Source: Parasponia andersonii
Lineage: Eukaryota; Streptophyta; Magnoliopsida; Rosales; Cannabaceae
Reading direction: 5' to 3'
Length of the DNA: 64,000 bases
Assembly: GCA_002914805.1 (NCBI GenBank)
Contig: JXTB01000020.1
Span: 1,260,615-1,324,614 of the forward strand
The notes beneath the pieces were generated by a model. It made no database searches and was not told the origin of the DNA. It saw only the letters and a program-made list of their open reading frames with translations. Below, one piece after another: positions 12,431 to 24,430 of the stretch; positions within the stretch are counted from its first letter, which is position 1; each line of letters starts with the position of its first letter. The position numbers and the translations under genes are program-made.

Positions 12431-12709
12431 TATGTGATATTCTTTAGAGGAGTTAGGAATTCTGAAATGTCTTAATGTCAAGCTAAAGCCATCAAATGCT
12501 CCAAAAATAGTTAAAGTATTTTGGCGAGTCCCACCGATAGGTATTATTTTCCATTTTAGAGATTGTGTTTTTCAAATATTTTGTACCTTTTTCATTTTTA
12601 TTTTCATTTATTTAATAAATTACCGGAGGGTTTCTTAGTTTCCTTCGTAGGAATCTAAGTTATTTCCTCTAGGTACCATTTAGCAAAAAAAAAAAAGTAT
12701 ATCTGATAC

Positions 12710-13097
12710 ATTCTAATCAGTAGAATTTGATGGAATCAACACATCATTTTTGTTTTAACAACCAGATGTGTGACAATTTTTTTGCTCTTTTCTTTTGCAG
12801 AGATATCTGATACTATTGTATATATAAGATCCAACATAAATTGTCGGGATATGTATAACCTACCTAAAATTAGTACACATGAATAGAACCTATGGCTTTC
12901 TGTCATCTATAAAAATAACATGAAACTCTGGATAGTCATGAGTAACTATATATATACTCTCCAACTCTATTATGTGGTTTTTATAAATAAAAAAATATAA
13001 AATTATAGTCAATCTATAATGAAAATATTTATCAAAGATGAAGGCTGAGATAATGCTGATGATATTGAAGAACTTGTTTTAATTCTAATTACCGATC
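12710..13097. other. AT-rich sequence with gypsy relic tail
   Basis: Mostly AT-rich. From about 13030 it carries AATGCTGATGATATTGAAG and then AACTTGTTTTAATTCTAATT, matching the tail of the integrase relic at 3430-3480. The relic continues after the solo LTR, at 15625, so it is the target sequence of that insertion. Confidence 0.55.
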
Positions 13098-13102
13098 GGA
13101 GC

Positions 13103-15619
13103 TGTAAAATTCTAAATTTTGTAAGGGTAATTAAGTAATTTTAATTCAAGGATATTTTGGTAATTCTACATTTTAAAATTATTTGATTTTAAATTATTAG
13201 TATTGAACCTAGACAAAATAAAGTCTAAGTGCATTTGGGGAAAAAGTAAAAAAGAAATTACAAACCGGGGACAAAAGTGTAATTAAGGAGGGACTAAAGT
13301 GAAAGAATCTTTTTAAAAAATTTGTGGACAAAGTGGAATTTCAGAAAATTTTTTTCGGTCAAATCAGATTACGCAACGTGTCCCACTACTACAATTTTCG
13401 AAAATTGCATATAAATCCTCCAACTATCTCTTCTTCTTCACCAAGGTCCCCTGAAATACCTCTCTGTCACTGTTTATTCGCCGAGCCACCAATTGCCGCT
13501 GTGCCTGCCCGCCGTGACCGAAAGATGCTGACGAAGCTATGCCCTGTGCCGCCATCCTGTTCCACCATCCCTCGTCAGAGAAAAAGCACTCCAAAGGTCG
13601 TGCCACCGGAACAGAAAATCGTCCGCCGTTTCCTCCTCCGACATCCGATCACCTCACCACCACCATCGTTCCACTCGTCTCGACTCTAGCTTTCATTTCC
13701 AACCACTCTCGGCCTCCAACTCGGCTCCGGTGAGAAGTTGACTATTGTAGCAATTTATAATATTTAATTTTTGTGGTATTTTCATAATTATTTCAGAATT
13801 GAGTTATTTATCCCGAGAAAATTTTACCACGTGAAAGAGGAGTTTGAAACATGAAATCTCATGATTTTGAAGTGTTGAAATGGTAACTGGAAGATCGTTA
13901 ATTGTTGGGATGAAAATGTGGTATTTTTCTAATTATTTTCAAAATGTGGTATTTTATAATTTTCGGATTTTTGAGCCCATTTAATGTTCGGGACCTCGAA
14001 ACTGATTTCTGACTTTGAATTTGGACTCAGTGAGATCGAGACATGAATGTTGATATAAAATACTGCTATTTTCTGAAGTGGCACTAAAATCGAGAAAATA
14101 GCTAGTGATTGCATTGTTTTGCGTGCCATAGACCAGTTCCGCACCGGGACCCGATTCTAACGAACTCTATATCTAACCCAACGTTTTTGGGTGTTCTGAT
14201 TTTAGTGGTGACCTCTGTTTCTCAATCCGAGACTCTGTTCGAAAAGTCAACTTTTTCAAGTGAACATGACGAGATTCGAGAACGATTGTCTGAACAGCCG
14301 AGTGATCAATTAAGGATATTTCTAGCGTCGTTAGCTCAGTATAACTACTATTTCGAGGTAGGGGATTCAATTTCCTTGTTTTCTATTATTTTCATTAAAA
14401 TTGGAATTTATTGTGAAAAATGAAATTTCATGATTTTATTAAATGGAATTAAATTGAATAATTATTTTAATGAATTATGAATTTGTGAAACATTGTAAAT
14501 TGCTCTAGATATTTTTACATATGATTTTGTACAAGTTTTTATATATGGGATTTGGTAAAACCATATAAATTGTACTTTTGGATTTTTAAGTATAAAATGG
14601 ATTTTTAATTAAAAATCAGAGCATGTCTAGAATGTTAAATAATTGCATGGTTGTTTGAGACTCCATATATTGCATATTTCATATGATCATGCATGAGAGT
14701 CATCTTAGGCATCACGGTATTATAGTAGGCGGACTAGTACACCCGCCTTTGATGAGAGCCCGTAAACCCGTGCGGGGTTTTTTTTCTGACTATCTCTATT
14801 CGGTAGGCCTACATTCGGTGCCCCTTCGATTTGGTAGGATTAGACACATGGGTGTCCCTCCGGTTTCTAGAGAAAGAAGTCAGGCAGAAAGCACTCAATA
14901 CATGTAGTATAAGTTGCTCTAGTCATGATGAGAGGATGAGAGCTTATGTAATGTGTTGATTTATGTGATACGTATTATGCTTATTTTAATTAAGACTTTT
15001 ATATGTTTTGACCTGGATATCTGGTTTCGGTTTTTAGCATGATTTTCTATAAATGGTTTAAATCCTTAATATTTATAGAAATGCTTTCCAGTATTACTAA
15101 CATGCAGATGTTTTAAGAATTATAATAAGATTTTCCCATAAAGGGAAATTGGGTAACCTACTGGGCATTTTATGCTCACCCTCCCTACTTTCTCCACAGG
15201 TGGTGTCCAGTATAACATTGATGATCAACAAACAGAATAAAAAGTTATTTTTTATTTGTAGTTTGAGACTTGGTAATACTAAGAGTGTAAATTCAAGACT
15301 TATGTTTAAATCATATTAAATAAATAGATATTGCTAGCATTCAAATTAAGTGTGTTCTTTTAGATATGTCTGTAAACTATATATGCCATACTAGCTTGAT
15401 GTTGAGGTGTGAATGATGATGCTAAGTGAACTATTTGAAATTTAGTTTTTCTTATAATTTTTAAGTCTGTGTTTCTTGGTGACTATGAACTGTGCGATAG
15501 GTCTACTACTTGGAATTCCTAATACTTTTATTTATTTTTTTTAAAAAAAAAAAACTAAGGAGTTTCCAATTCTAGTGAAATTCCCCTTCTTCAACTACCC
15601 CGGAGTTTAGGTTGTGACA
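13103..15619 (+). mobile_element. Complete solo LTR, Tekay-like gypsy family (copy B)
   Basis: It starts TGTAAAATTC, ends GGTTGTGACA, and is flanked by the perfect 5-bp direct repeat GGAGC (13098-13102 and 15620-15624). No internal retrotransposon domains lie between, so it is a solo LTR left by recombination between two LTRs. Its length of about 2.5 kb fits the long LTRs of the Tekay/Del group of plant chromoviruses, and the related minus-strand element at 42301-57888 supports that. The target was a gypsy relic whose halves read through if the LTR and one repeat are removed. Short open frames inside are not genes. Confidence 0.9.
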
Positions 15620-15624
15620 GGAGC

Positions 15625-17563
15625 AGTGATTTACCAAAGGTAATAGTTAATTGATATTCGACACGCAATTCCATTTTATCTTTTCATTCTTTAATTTCCT
15701 ATGCATCCTTTTATTTCCCTAAAAATATTTTTGAGAAAGAAAATAATGTTTTAAATTTGTTTCCCAATAACTGGGTTATGTATATCTCATCTACAATACT
15801 TGTGACAATTATTGAAGCGTCATATAATTGTTTTCAAGCTAAGCTGTTTTAAATGGCGATTTCAGGGTACAATGCTTCTACAGTGGTGATATTACAATTT
15901 GTTAGTGTTCTACTTCCCTGAAACAAATGACACCATCAAACTTGCTGCCCCATTGTGAACTTTTTAAATGTGTTAAGAGTTTAAAGCGTAATAACTGAAT
16001 ATTAGAAGTCAGATCGTGATCTATGGAAACCTATATGAGTGTAATGTTCTTATTTAAAGAGAAGTGTTTTTTCATATTTGTGACTCTTAAATTGATTATC
16101 TTTTTTTTCTTTGTATAGATCCAGTTTTTTCATCGTTAATTAAAAAAATTTCGCGTAGACGTACCACTAGAACAATTTGGTCTAGTACAAGTTAGAAATT
16201 AATTATCATCGGAAAATAAAACTTGGTGCATCACTAGCTAGCATAGAATATTACGAATGTTCCTGGAACAATTTTGTTTTTAAAGTATGAAATAGAATTA
16301 AGAAGGAAAAAAAGTGGAATTTATCTAAAATGCTCCTTATGAAAATAAGTTAAAGAAAAAAGACAGTATTCGAGGCAAAAAATACCATACTACACGTCAT
16401 ATTCCCTTCAATTAACATATATAGGTTAAAATCTTTACTATGAGATTTATTCGTTTTAGAAATTTTAAAGTTCATATTTTTCCGCTGCGATTGTTTTCAA
16501 ACCAACTAATAGCCTATTATAATTAAGAGTTTACAATGACTGTTAACTGATCCAATGGAATTTAGCATATTTGGCATTCATTGAGTTCCTGTCTATCTCA
16601 ACAAAGCCTAATTATTAACGGTCTCTTACGAAATTCAGGCCCAGAATCTAAAAATCTTGAATTTATTAAAAAAATACCATTTTAAAAACTATACAGAAAA
16701 ATGCCATTTTTTAAAATTTAGTATATTTTAAAGGTATTTGAGGTAACTAATTAAGTTATTTGGGGTATTTTTGGTAATTAGTCTGATTTTCTCAAGTAAC
16801 TTAACCAGTTACCTTAAGTACCTCATCAATTATTAAAAGTGATATTTTTCTAAATATTTTTAGAAGTGGCTAAATAAGTTTAGGATTTTTCAAAAAGTTG
16901 AAAAACTTATTTGAAAATTCAGGATTTTTCATTTTCTTTTAAACTTTACCATATAAATTTAAATTTTCCCAATGTTTAAGTAATTAAAGATAGCTTAATT
17001 CTACTTGAACTATGATCAGAATGCATGGATACTTACTTTTACTGTTGAGTGACCTAACATGAGAACTAACCAAGCTCACTATATAGTTATGTGATTGTCA
17101 CGTAATTAGATAGACTATTGCTCTGCCTCTTACAAGTAAAAACACTAAGAAGGAGAGAACGAAGGCCATAAGCCCATAATTAGATAGACTATTACTTTGC
17201 GTTTTTTTGGAAAAAAAAAAAATTATATCTTTGAGGTAATTTGGCATATAAGCTTGCTAACAAACTTCAAGTTGAGTGGGGAAATAACTCGTAAGAAAAG
17301 TATTCCTTACGCCTAAAACCCACATTTAAAAACTTCGCAGTATCTTCTTTAATTCAATACCGTACTCGACTATTTGTGTGTCTAAGTATCAAATAAAATG
17401 CAGGTGACCTTTAGCAGTTTCCCAGATCACTGACTCTGATTGACAAAAAAAGAAAAACAAATGAAGAGGGAAAGAATATTTCTGTTCCACCTTTAACTGG
17501 GTACAATATTATGCTTCAAAAAATTAAAAATCAGATATTTCAATGCACAAGAACGTTTCTTTT
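15625..17563. other. Intergenic AT-rich region
   Basis: Nearly 2 kb downstream of the ABCG pseudogene (which is on the minus strand). The first 25 bases finish the gypsy relic. A diverged interspersed repeat lies at about 16660-16945. The phrase TAATTAGATAGACTATT occurs twice, near 17105 and 17177. No coding region recognised. Confidence 0.45.
16660..16945. repeat. Diverged interspersed repeat, possible MITE (copy 1)
   Basis: Shares a series of phrases in the same order with 22115-22415: AACTAATTAAGTTATTTGGGG, AAGTAACTTAACCAG, AAGTGATATTTTTCTAAAT and TTCAGGATTTTTC. Both copies are AT-rich, lack coding content and have partly palindromic arrangement of the GTAAC and GGTTA phrases, which suggests a small non-autonomous DNA element. 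Ends and target duplication were not found. Confidence 0.35.
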
Positions 17564-20500
17564 CTATCTCCTCTGGAAGTTGAGGAACTTGATGCCGTAA
17601 GCAAAGACCAAAAAGAAGAGAAGGACCCAACCAACATGTGCAAGGACTACATATACAAGAAAGTCATAGTCAAAACCCAGAAATTCCTACAGGAACTCAT
17701 CCAGACTTTGGTGCTGCTCCAGGAATTTCTAGTCGACTCTTTTTGTCACCAACTTGAGATGTGAAGATGCCATAAATTGTCCATGCTACCGGTGAAGCCC
17801 AGTAGTATTACCTCCACCATATGGGAATTAGCTGCAATTATCTGTATAAAAGCTTCAAGTGTTATTATAACTGAGCAAAGATTTACATTTTTTATCTTTC
17901 ATTTTTCTCTTTTGACTTTCTGATTGTTATCTGTTAATTGGTTCACTAGTTATTCATAAACAATAATGAAGAACATTCAGAGTATTTTGCTTCACATTTT
18001 TACTCAAAATGTTTGCTCAGTTTTTTCAACAGTTCTAGAACCTTAACATGAGGGGATTAACGTCTTCTAATTTTGTCAAAATATACTATTTACTATTCGA
18101 CCAAAATTGTTTATACAGGGCTTTTGTTACCTTTACTACCTTTTTCTGATTCAAACTTAACGGTTAACTTTAAATACCCAAAAATACTAGCCAATTCAAT
18201 TTGGAAACTAACTCAATTCTTGGACTTATATATAACTTGATCTTCAAAGTTTTCAATTAGGAAAATATGCTTAGGTTTCTTGGTCTTTTTACATGCCACT
18301 AGATAGTACACATGGACAATCAAGTTCTCAAGTCCTAACTTTAGTAGAGGGTGTTATTTTGATATAACTTAATTAGGGGTGAATGTACTTCTCTTCATTA
18401 ATTTTGCATTTCGTCCTGTTTTTTTTTTTGGTGGATTGTAGTGCTATAATCTTCTTGACTTTATTTTGATCATAATGGAATTGAAGTTTACATAACGGTC
18501 TGGGGATGAGGAAGCCGGAAAACAAGTTCCAAAAGCTCAGAAAGAAGGACACGACAATGGCAGCAATTTCATGGCCAGGAGTTAGTGCAACCACCATCAT
18601 CCCATACATTGAGAAGTAGGTGAAGCATGTAAAAATAAAGTAAAAGAAATAGAAGAACTTGTCCACGTTCCATTGGAACCCAATCATGGAATATAGTAGA
18701 AGAGAATAGACCAAGGTTTGAACTGCAACATAAATGGTTTCTATAGCCAGCTGAATGCAACATAAAAATACGAATTTGTATACATTAGTAATGCAAAGAT
18801 CATATAGACTATTTCAATTAGTTTGAGAGGACAGAATGTGGCATAAAAATTGGTACATGGACTTGTTTCTTACCTGAGCAAATGCATAAGGCAATTCAGA
18901 ATACATTCCGGCTGCTCTCTCACGACAAAAGACTGTCCTTTCGATTGCAACAACAGACTGCACAGCTGAAGTATTTGTGTCTCCAAGAAAAAGCACAGCA
19001 GAATAAGTAACTCCCAGCAGATTACTCAAGTCTCGTTGCTTTTGTCAAGACAAAAAATACGAGTACGCAACTTCGTTATAGTACTATGTTCGAATGTAAA
19101 GCAAACTAATTATGATATCATGATTAATAATTAATGACATATAGAAGTTTGCTACAAAATGAAGAACACTTTATTCTTTTCCCTCTGAAGTCAAAGAACT
19201 TGACTTACATCTTGTCTCCTTTGCCCCAGAAGATTACTCCAAACAAAATTCCAATAACAATTGTCATGAAGAACCGGATAGCATTGCAATGCGAGTTCCT
19301 CCAGTATGACCGGTGTTGTTTCCAAAAATAAGCTTTGCACTGAGTCATAAAGCTTTGAGAGTATTTAGTGGGAAAATAAAGATCCTTTGATCCTGGTTGT
19401 GGAGTGCTTAACTGCTTGATAACCTCCTCATTTCTCCTAAAAAGTTGAAAAGAAATGAACAAAAGAAAAAGGAAAAACAATCAGTATGTATGGAGAAATA
19501 GATTAATTGAGGAGGTTAAAAACAGTATGGTGAGGAAAGTTACTTACGGATAGAGGTCAGAGTGGGCATAAACTTGTGCAAAATCAATGCCAAGGTGAAC
19601 CTCCACCGCATTAGAGCTCACCTCTAGGACCCATGTAGCAGGATTATACCCCTCTTTGATCTTGGAAATCCCCGGAATAGCCCGCAAGAAGTTTTAGGCA
19701 TTAGGCAACGTCTTAGATAGTTCGATGTTTTGAGTGAAATTCTTCAAAGCCCCTTGGTTCTAAGATATGACTTTTACATTTCTTTTTCCATTGTATACAT
19801 TCTAGAAATTTTGATGTCAAAACAGGAACATGTTTGCTACCTAGGAAGGACATGACTTTCATGTGTTGCAACTCAAGGAAAATGTTCCGAATATGAAGTC
19901 TAACCTCAAAATATTCGACAAGTTTTTGAGAACGGTGACCAAGAGGTCCAGCATATATAACTTGCCCTCCTCTTTTCATAGAGGAGCTGCAAAAGAAAAT
20001 AAGATTAAGATGAAATAGACATCATAAAGACATACAACATAATAGAGAAATAATTGTTGTCACATTCAGAAAAGTACCAATAATAAGAATCTATGCGAGC
20101 ATACCTCATCAAAAGCTTCAAAGATATCAATGCTTGGTTGGTGAATTGTGCATACAACAGTTCGACCTGTGTCCACCGTGTTTCTCATCGTTCTCATAAC
20201 AGTTGCAGCTGCTCTAGCATCAAGGCCTGATGTTGGCTCATCCATGAAGATAATGGAAGGATTAGCAACCAGCTCTACTACAATAGTGAGCCTCTTTCTC
20301 TGTTCTGTTGTAAGACCATTAACTCCCGTAAGTCCAACTAAAGCTTTTCTCAATGACTTGAGCTCAATTAGCTCCATGACTTCTTCAACAAACATCTGCA
20401 AGTGTAAACGAAATTCAGATCAAACTCCATTTTCATTTTTTTCAGTTTCTCCTATTTAACATATTCTCCACAACAACATGACAAGGTCGGCAGCCGATAG

Positions 20501-20812
20501 TACTTAAAAACTCTCAATAGAAAGCATAAGGTCTTCTCATGCATAATCTTAAATTGAGTAACTTACCTTACGAGTTTCCTTCTTCACATCTGAAGCAAGA
20601 CCCAACCATGCAGAGTATAATAGAGATTCATAGACGGTAACATATGGCGAATGGTTTTCATTCTGTTAACAATAACCACTAATTCGTGCAAATGTAGCTT
20701 GGTTCTTTTGGTAGCCAGAAATGCTTATACTTCCTTCTATGTAGCCACCAGTCTTTCTTCCTGCTAAGACATTCATCAGTGTGGTCTTTCTGGCACCACT
20801 GACTCCCAGAAA
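17564..20812 (-). pseudogene. PDR-type ABCG transporter, C-terminal half, pseudogene
   Basis: Minus-strand exon relics: 20567-20812 (Walker A region), 20105-20395, 19905-19986, 19548-19681, 19209-19437, 18874-19038, 18497-18750, 17564-17831. They encode the second nucleotide-binding and second membrane domain of a full-size pleiotropic drug resistance transporter: [17 protein letters not shown], signature [11 protein letters not shown], Walker [13 protein letters not shown], switch [28 protein letters not shown]-like VAIERTVFCRERAAGMYS, and the family C-terminus KFLNFQRR then TAG. Lesions: Walker A reads GVSGARKTT (Gly to Arg at 20789-20791); TAA in place of Glu at 20666-20668; a frameshift where LLLMKRGG should begin near 19980; splice acceptor AG changed to GG at 19682-19683; a frameshift and TAG (17687-17689) in the last exon. 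The N-terminal half (first ATPase and membrane domains) is absent: homology stops inside the Walker A exon. Exons are in the normal order with GT-AG introns, so this is a decayed genomic copy, not a processed one. Confidence 0.88.
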
Positions 20813-22690
20813 TTCCAATTTTATTGAATTTTATCCAATTGAGAATTAGAGTTTCGGTCCATTATTTTATTCTATTGGTGTATGCATATATCGAGGTTGT
20901 ATATCTCACTATATATCCTTTTTTATTTCCTGATTATAATATCTCACTATATATCAATTTTATTAGATTTTATCCAAGCTCTGTTATTTACTGATTCTAC
21001 GTTCATTGATTTTGTGTATTAATATATTAGTCTTGTAGTGAAATGAATGAATTTAGGGCACATTTTAAGTAACGCTTTTGAAATATTGTAGCAAAAGAAC
21101 TAGTATACCAAGCGTAAAATATATTATATATACTAAGAGTAAAATATACTATACCTAATAAAAAAAATTAATACATACAGTACATAAATTAAAGTTGATA
21201 TAGTTAAATATACCAAATATAAAATTAGAAATACTTGGGCATTTAACTATAGAAAAAACGAAAATTTGCATGTGAAAAAATGACAATTATAATTTCCCTT
21301 GCTTATATCGATAGGTTGACTTGGTATATCTTATAATATACCAATTTTAAGAGAGAAATACATAAATATTCATTTTTCTAAAATATTATTTCATAAATAT
21401 CCGTTTTTTGTTTTTGTTCTTTAATACTTCACCAATACCCTATTTTTATACTTGTGTTTTGGATAAATATATACCACAAATATTTTATATATGAATTGTA
21501 CACTGTGGTATACATATCATGAATAATTTATACATTAGAGTTTGTATATATTTTCAAAATGTATAACATAGATATAAATTTACGTTGTAAATATATACCA
21601 TAAGTAAAAATTTACATTGAAAAATATATACTACACACATTTTACACCTGAAAATGTATATCTTAAAAATAGTTAGTTTTGAAATAACACAAAAAATGGG
21701 TATTTGTGAAATATGAAGCACAAAAATGGGTACTGAGTGTAAATTTATCCAATTTTAGACATAAGTGGGAGTAATTTGGGTCAACATGACTTTTTTGTGC
21801 ATTTTTTTTAAATGATATTTTAAGAGTGTCGAAGACATTTTGACTTATAAAAAACTTAATGATGATGAAAGAAAATAAGAAAACTAGGTAGATGACTAAT
21901 TTTAAAATTGGTTTAAGTAGATGTCCATGTATTAAAAATTATAGCTAAATGTTTACTCTTTTTAAAGCTTCAGTTGTGGAATATATTGTGTTTTTATTTT
22001 TATTATTAAGTGAATTAGATATTTAGCTATGAACTTTTGGGTTTTTTTATAAGATTCCATGTCCAAATTATGAAAGATTGAAAATACCAGGTGGTTGAAT
22101 TTTTTGAACAATCTGAATTGATTTATAAAAATATCACTTTTTAAAACTTTGTTTAGAAAAATATTACTCTCAATGAATATTTAGAAAATATCACTTTTCT
22201 TTCAAAATTGGTATTTGTTAATGGTACTCTATTAATCAGTTGGGTCATTTAAGGTAACCAATCTAGTTATTTGAGGTCAGGTAACTTGATTGGTTATTTC
22301 AAATATCTTGTCAACTAATAAAAAATAGTATTTGTTTAAATACTTTTAAAAGTGATATATTTCTAATTAAAATATGGAATATTCCAAACAAATTCAAAAT
22401 TCAGGATTTTTAAATTTGTTTTGAAAAATTATTGTAAAAAATCAAATTTCTTCCAAACTTTTAAGCTTAATAGTTTTGGGTCAAAAATGGTCAAATAGCT
22501 AGTCATTCCCGTGAAAGAGTCCTAAATAATGGTTTTTTTTTTGGTAGTTTGGAAGCTCTTGGCATAGGATGAAAATGTCTTTGACACTCCTAACAAAATA
22601 TCACTTTTAGAATAATGCAAAAACATAAATGAATGAATATTTAAAGTTATTCTAGACCAAATTAGTCCTAGCCATGTCATTTTCTTGGAA
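20813..22690. other. AT-rich intergenic region
   Basis: Low-complexity sequence with many TATA-type phrases (for example TAAAATATACTATACC near 21140) and no coding content. A diverged repeat copy lies at 22115-22415. The expected N-terminal half of the ABCG gene, which would lie here on the minus strand, is not visible. Confidence 0.45.
22115..22415. repeat. Diverged interspersed repeat, possible MITE (copy 2)
   Basis: Same order of phrases as 16660-16945 (AACCAATCTAGTTATTTGAGG, GGTAACTTGATTGG, AAGTGATATATTTCTAATT, TTCAGGATTTTT). No target duplication seen. Confidence 0.35.
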
Positions 22691-22962
22691 AATTGATCTA
22701 GATAGTTAATTTTTGCCCCAAAATGACTTTTTAGGTCTACTTTCTCATGACATTTTTAGTAATAAAAATGACTTTTCTAGTGATATTTTGGAAAGAGAAA
22801 CAATAGTGTTCCAAAAATACCCTCATGACAAATTTTGCTTTTTAGGTCAAAAGTTGACCCATTTTCACCATTTTTTTCTCCTTTTCCCTCTACTGCCCCT
22901 ACTATTTTTTTATCCTAAACATACCAGCTAAGAGATTCTTTTCTTTTGGTTCCAAAGCTTTG

Positions 22963-22985
22963 CTCTCTCTCTCTCTCTCTCTCTC
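22963..22985. repeat. (CT)n microsatellite
   Basis: About 11 CT units within a pyrimidine-rich tract that continues to about 23060, inside the candidate DNA transposon. Confidence 0.9.
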
Positions 22986-23771
22986 CCCATGCTCAACTCA
23001 CTTGCTTTATCTCTCTCTCTTAGCTCTTCCATTCTCCTCTGCTCATCCCTTTCTCTTGTTCAACTATAAGTTTCTCTATTTCGTTGCTGTCTATTGTCTT
23101 TGATCTGCCAGCTAGTGTCTCTGATTTAATCTTCAGAATTTTTTGGCAATTTGTCTTAGATCTATCTAGTGTGTATTGTCTATAGTTCAACTACAAGGTA
23201 TATTATTTGCAATTTGTATATGATCTTTTCTTATATAAGGTTAAAACTAAATGAGTAATAGTTGTATAAGGTCATATGTTATGGATCTAGGGACTAAGAT
23301 GATTAAAAAGATATTTGCTTAAAATTTTTGAAAATTATACGTTAAAAGTCACTTGTTGTCAAAATTTGTGTGATAATGTGTTAAAATACTAAATATAATG
23401 GATAAAAATATTTTTTCATTCTCGTTCTATGATGCACATAAATATATCTACGATAGAACTGAGTAACTGTCTGTCTGTATTTTGTGACAAATTGTCATAA
23501 TGTGTCATCTTATTTTAATAATATTGAGATTAAAAGTAGTTTGGATTTGTGAGACTACTTTGTGTATTTAGAAAGTGTCACAAAATAACTTTATATTTAG
23601 AAGTAGTCATATTTTGTGATTGTTTGTCACAAGTATGAGAGTCATGGTGACAACTTTTTTATATCGTAAACTAACATTGTGAGATCGTATCACATAATTT
23701 GTTTGGTAATTATAGATCTGTGTTTTTTGTTTCTGCAAACATAAGAAGTGTTGTTGTTTTCCTGAATTATA

Positions 23772-24047
23772 ATGATAGGTGACAACTATAATGTCTATCA
23801 TAGGATGGAGAGTACAATTATTTTGGTTACTAATGGAGCAACATATGTCGGTTTGTTAGAAATTATATTTGATGCTCTAGAGTTGAGACCTAAACACTAT
23901 ACAATAGAGATAAAACATGTTATTGATATGGGAATTTCTCTTGTGAAGATAATAAATATTCGTTTCAATAAAGTTTACATGGAACTAAAGAAGAATGAAG
24001 TTGATAAGACCATGAATATAATAATTTATATTTGTAACAATTCTTGA
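23772..24047 (+). pseudogene. Possible MULE transposase N-terminal fragment
   Basis: An open frame of 91 codons reads MIGDNYNVYHRMES, then VTNGATYVGLLEIIFDALEL followed by YTIEIKHVIDMG. The spacing of T-Y-x-x-L-x-x-x-F-x-A-L-x-L, then Y-x-I-x-x-K-x-V, resembles the PB1-like N-terminal domain of plant Mutator-like and SWIM-type transposases. The zinc finger and catalytic domains of such proteins are not visible. It lies inside a candidate element with inverted ends, which supports the reading but does not prove it. Similarity is from memory and weak. Confidence 0.35.
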
Positions 24048-24281
24048 CAGTCATAAAATTGTGACATAGAGTCGTACATATATTTACAAACTATATTACT
24101 ATGAATACATAAACAATTCTTGACAATCATAGAATTGTGACACAGAGTCACATAGCTCTAACAGGGGCCAATACATTTTTTAAATTAAAAAGGAAAAAAA
24201 ATTGAAACAAGAAGGTTACAAACCATTGTTACCATCAATATACACAAAATTTCTGACAGTCATAAAATTATGATGAGTCAC
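24037..24281 (+). repeat. Three copies of a 37-bp repeat (CTTGACAGTCATAAAATTGT)
   Basis: Copies at 24037-24073, 24113-24149 and 24245-24281, each with TTCTTGACA.TCATA.AATT or near variants followed by a GAGTC. The spacing is irregular (76 and 132). Each contains the 9-bp palindrome TGACAGTCA or its variant. Further GTCAC/GTGAC phrases are scattered upstream to 23480. This looks like a subterminal repeat cluster of a DNA transposon. Confidence 0.75.
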
Positions 24282-24430
24282 ATAGCTTTGATAGGAATTG
24301 GTACGTTATTCAAATTTTAAAAAAAATTAAAAAGAAAGTAAAAAATAGAGCTCAAAAGAAGTCAAGGGTATTTTAGACTTTTTGAAAAAATAAACTAAAA
24401 AAGTCATTTTGGGATAAAATTAGACTATCC

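Larger units (their letters stand above)
7141..12709 (+). mobile_element. L1-type LINE (non-LTR retrotransposon), degenerate
   Basis: The order is 5' region with short repeats, ORF1 with a zinc knuckle, ORF2 with endonuclease and reverse transcriptase, a 3' UTR, and a 12-A tail at 12685-12696. The tail is followed by AAGTATATCTGAT. The near-identical AAGTATATCTAAT occurs at 7141-7153, 12 of 13 matching, which I take as the target-site duplication. The implied element is about 5.5 kb, close to full length for plant L1 elements except that the RNase H domain is missing. Several stops and frameshifts in both frames show it is dead. Confidence 0.85.
22701..24430. mobile_element. Candidate DNA transposon with inverted terminal repeats (MULE-like)
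   Basis: The left end GATAGTTAATTTTTGCCCC followed by AAAATGACTTTTTAG (22701-22734) is repeated inverted at the right end (24395-24430), which reads GGATAGTCTAATTTTATCCC then AAAATGACTTTTTTAG on the minus strand. About 30 of 35 positions match, and weaker similarity continues inward (AAAATACCC.TGAC). The interior holds a (CT)n run, an open frame with some similarity to the N-terminal region of Mutator-like transposases, and three copies of a 37-bp repeat. No 9-bp target duplication could be shown, so the exact ends are uncertain. Size and long terminal repeats fit a non-autonomous MULE. Confidence 0.5.

Noticed and set aside
20148..20459. Plus-strand frame of about 100 codons
   Set aside because: Shadow of the ABCG exon on the minus strand, which carries Walker B and the ABC signature.
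24037..24281. CRISPR-like spaced repeats
   Set aside because: Only three imperfect copies with irregular spacing in a plant genome; better read as transposon subterminal repeats.
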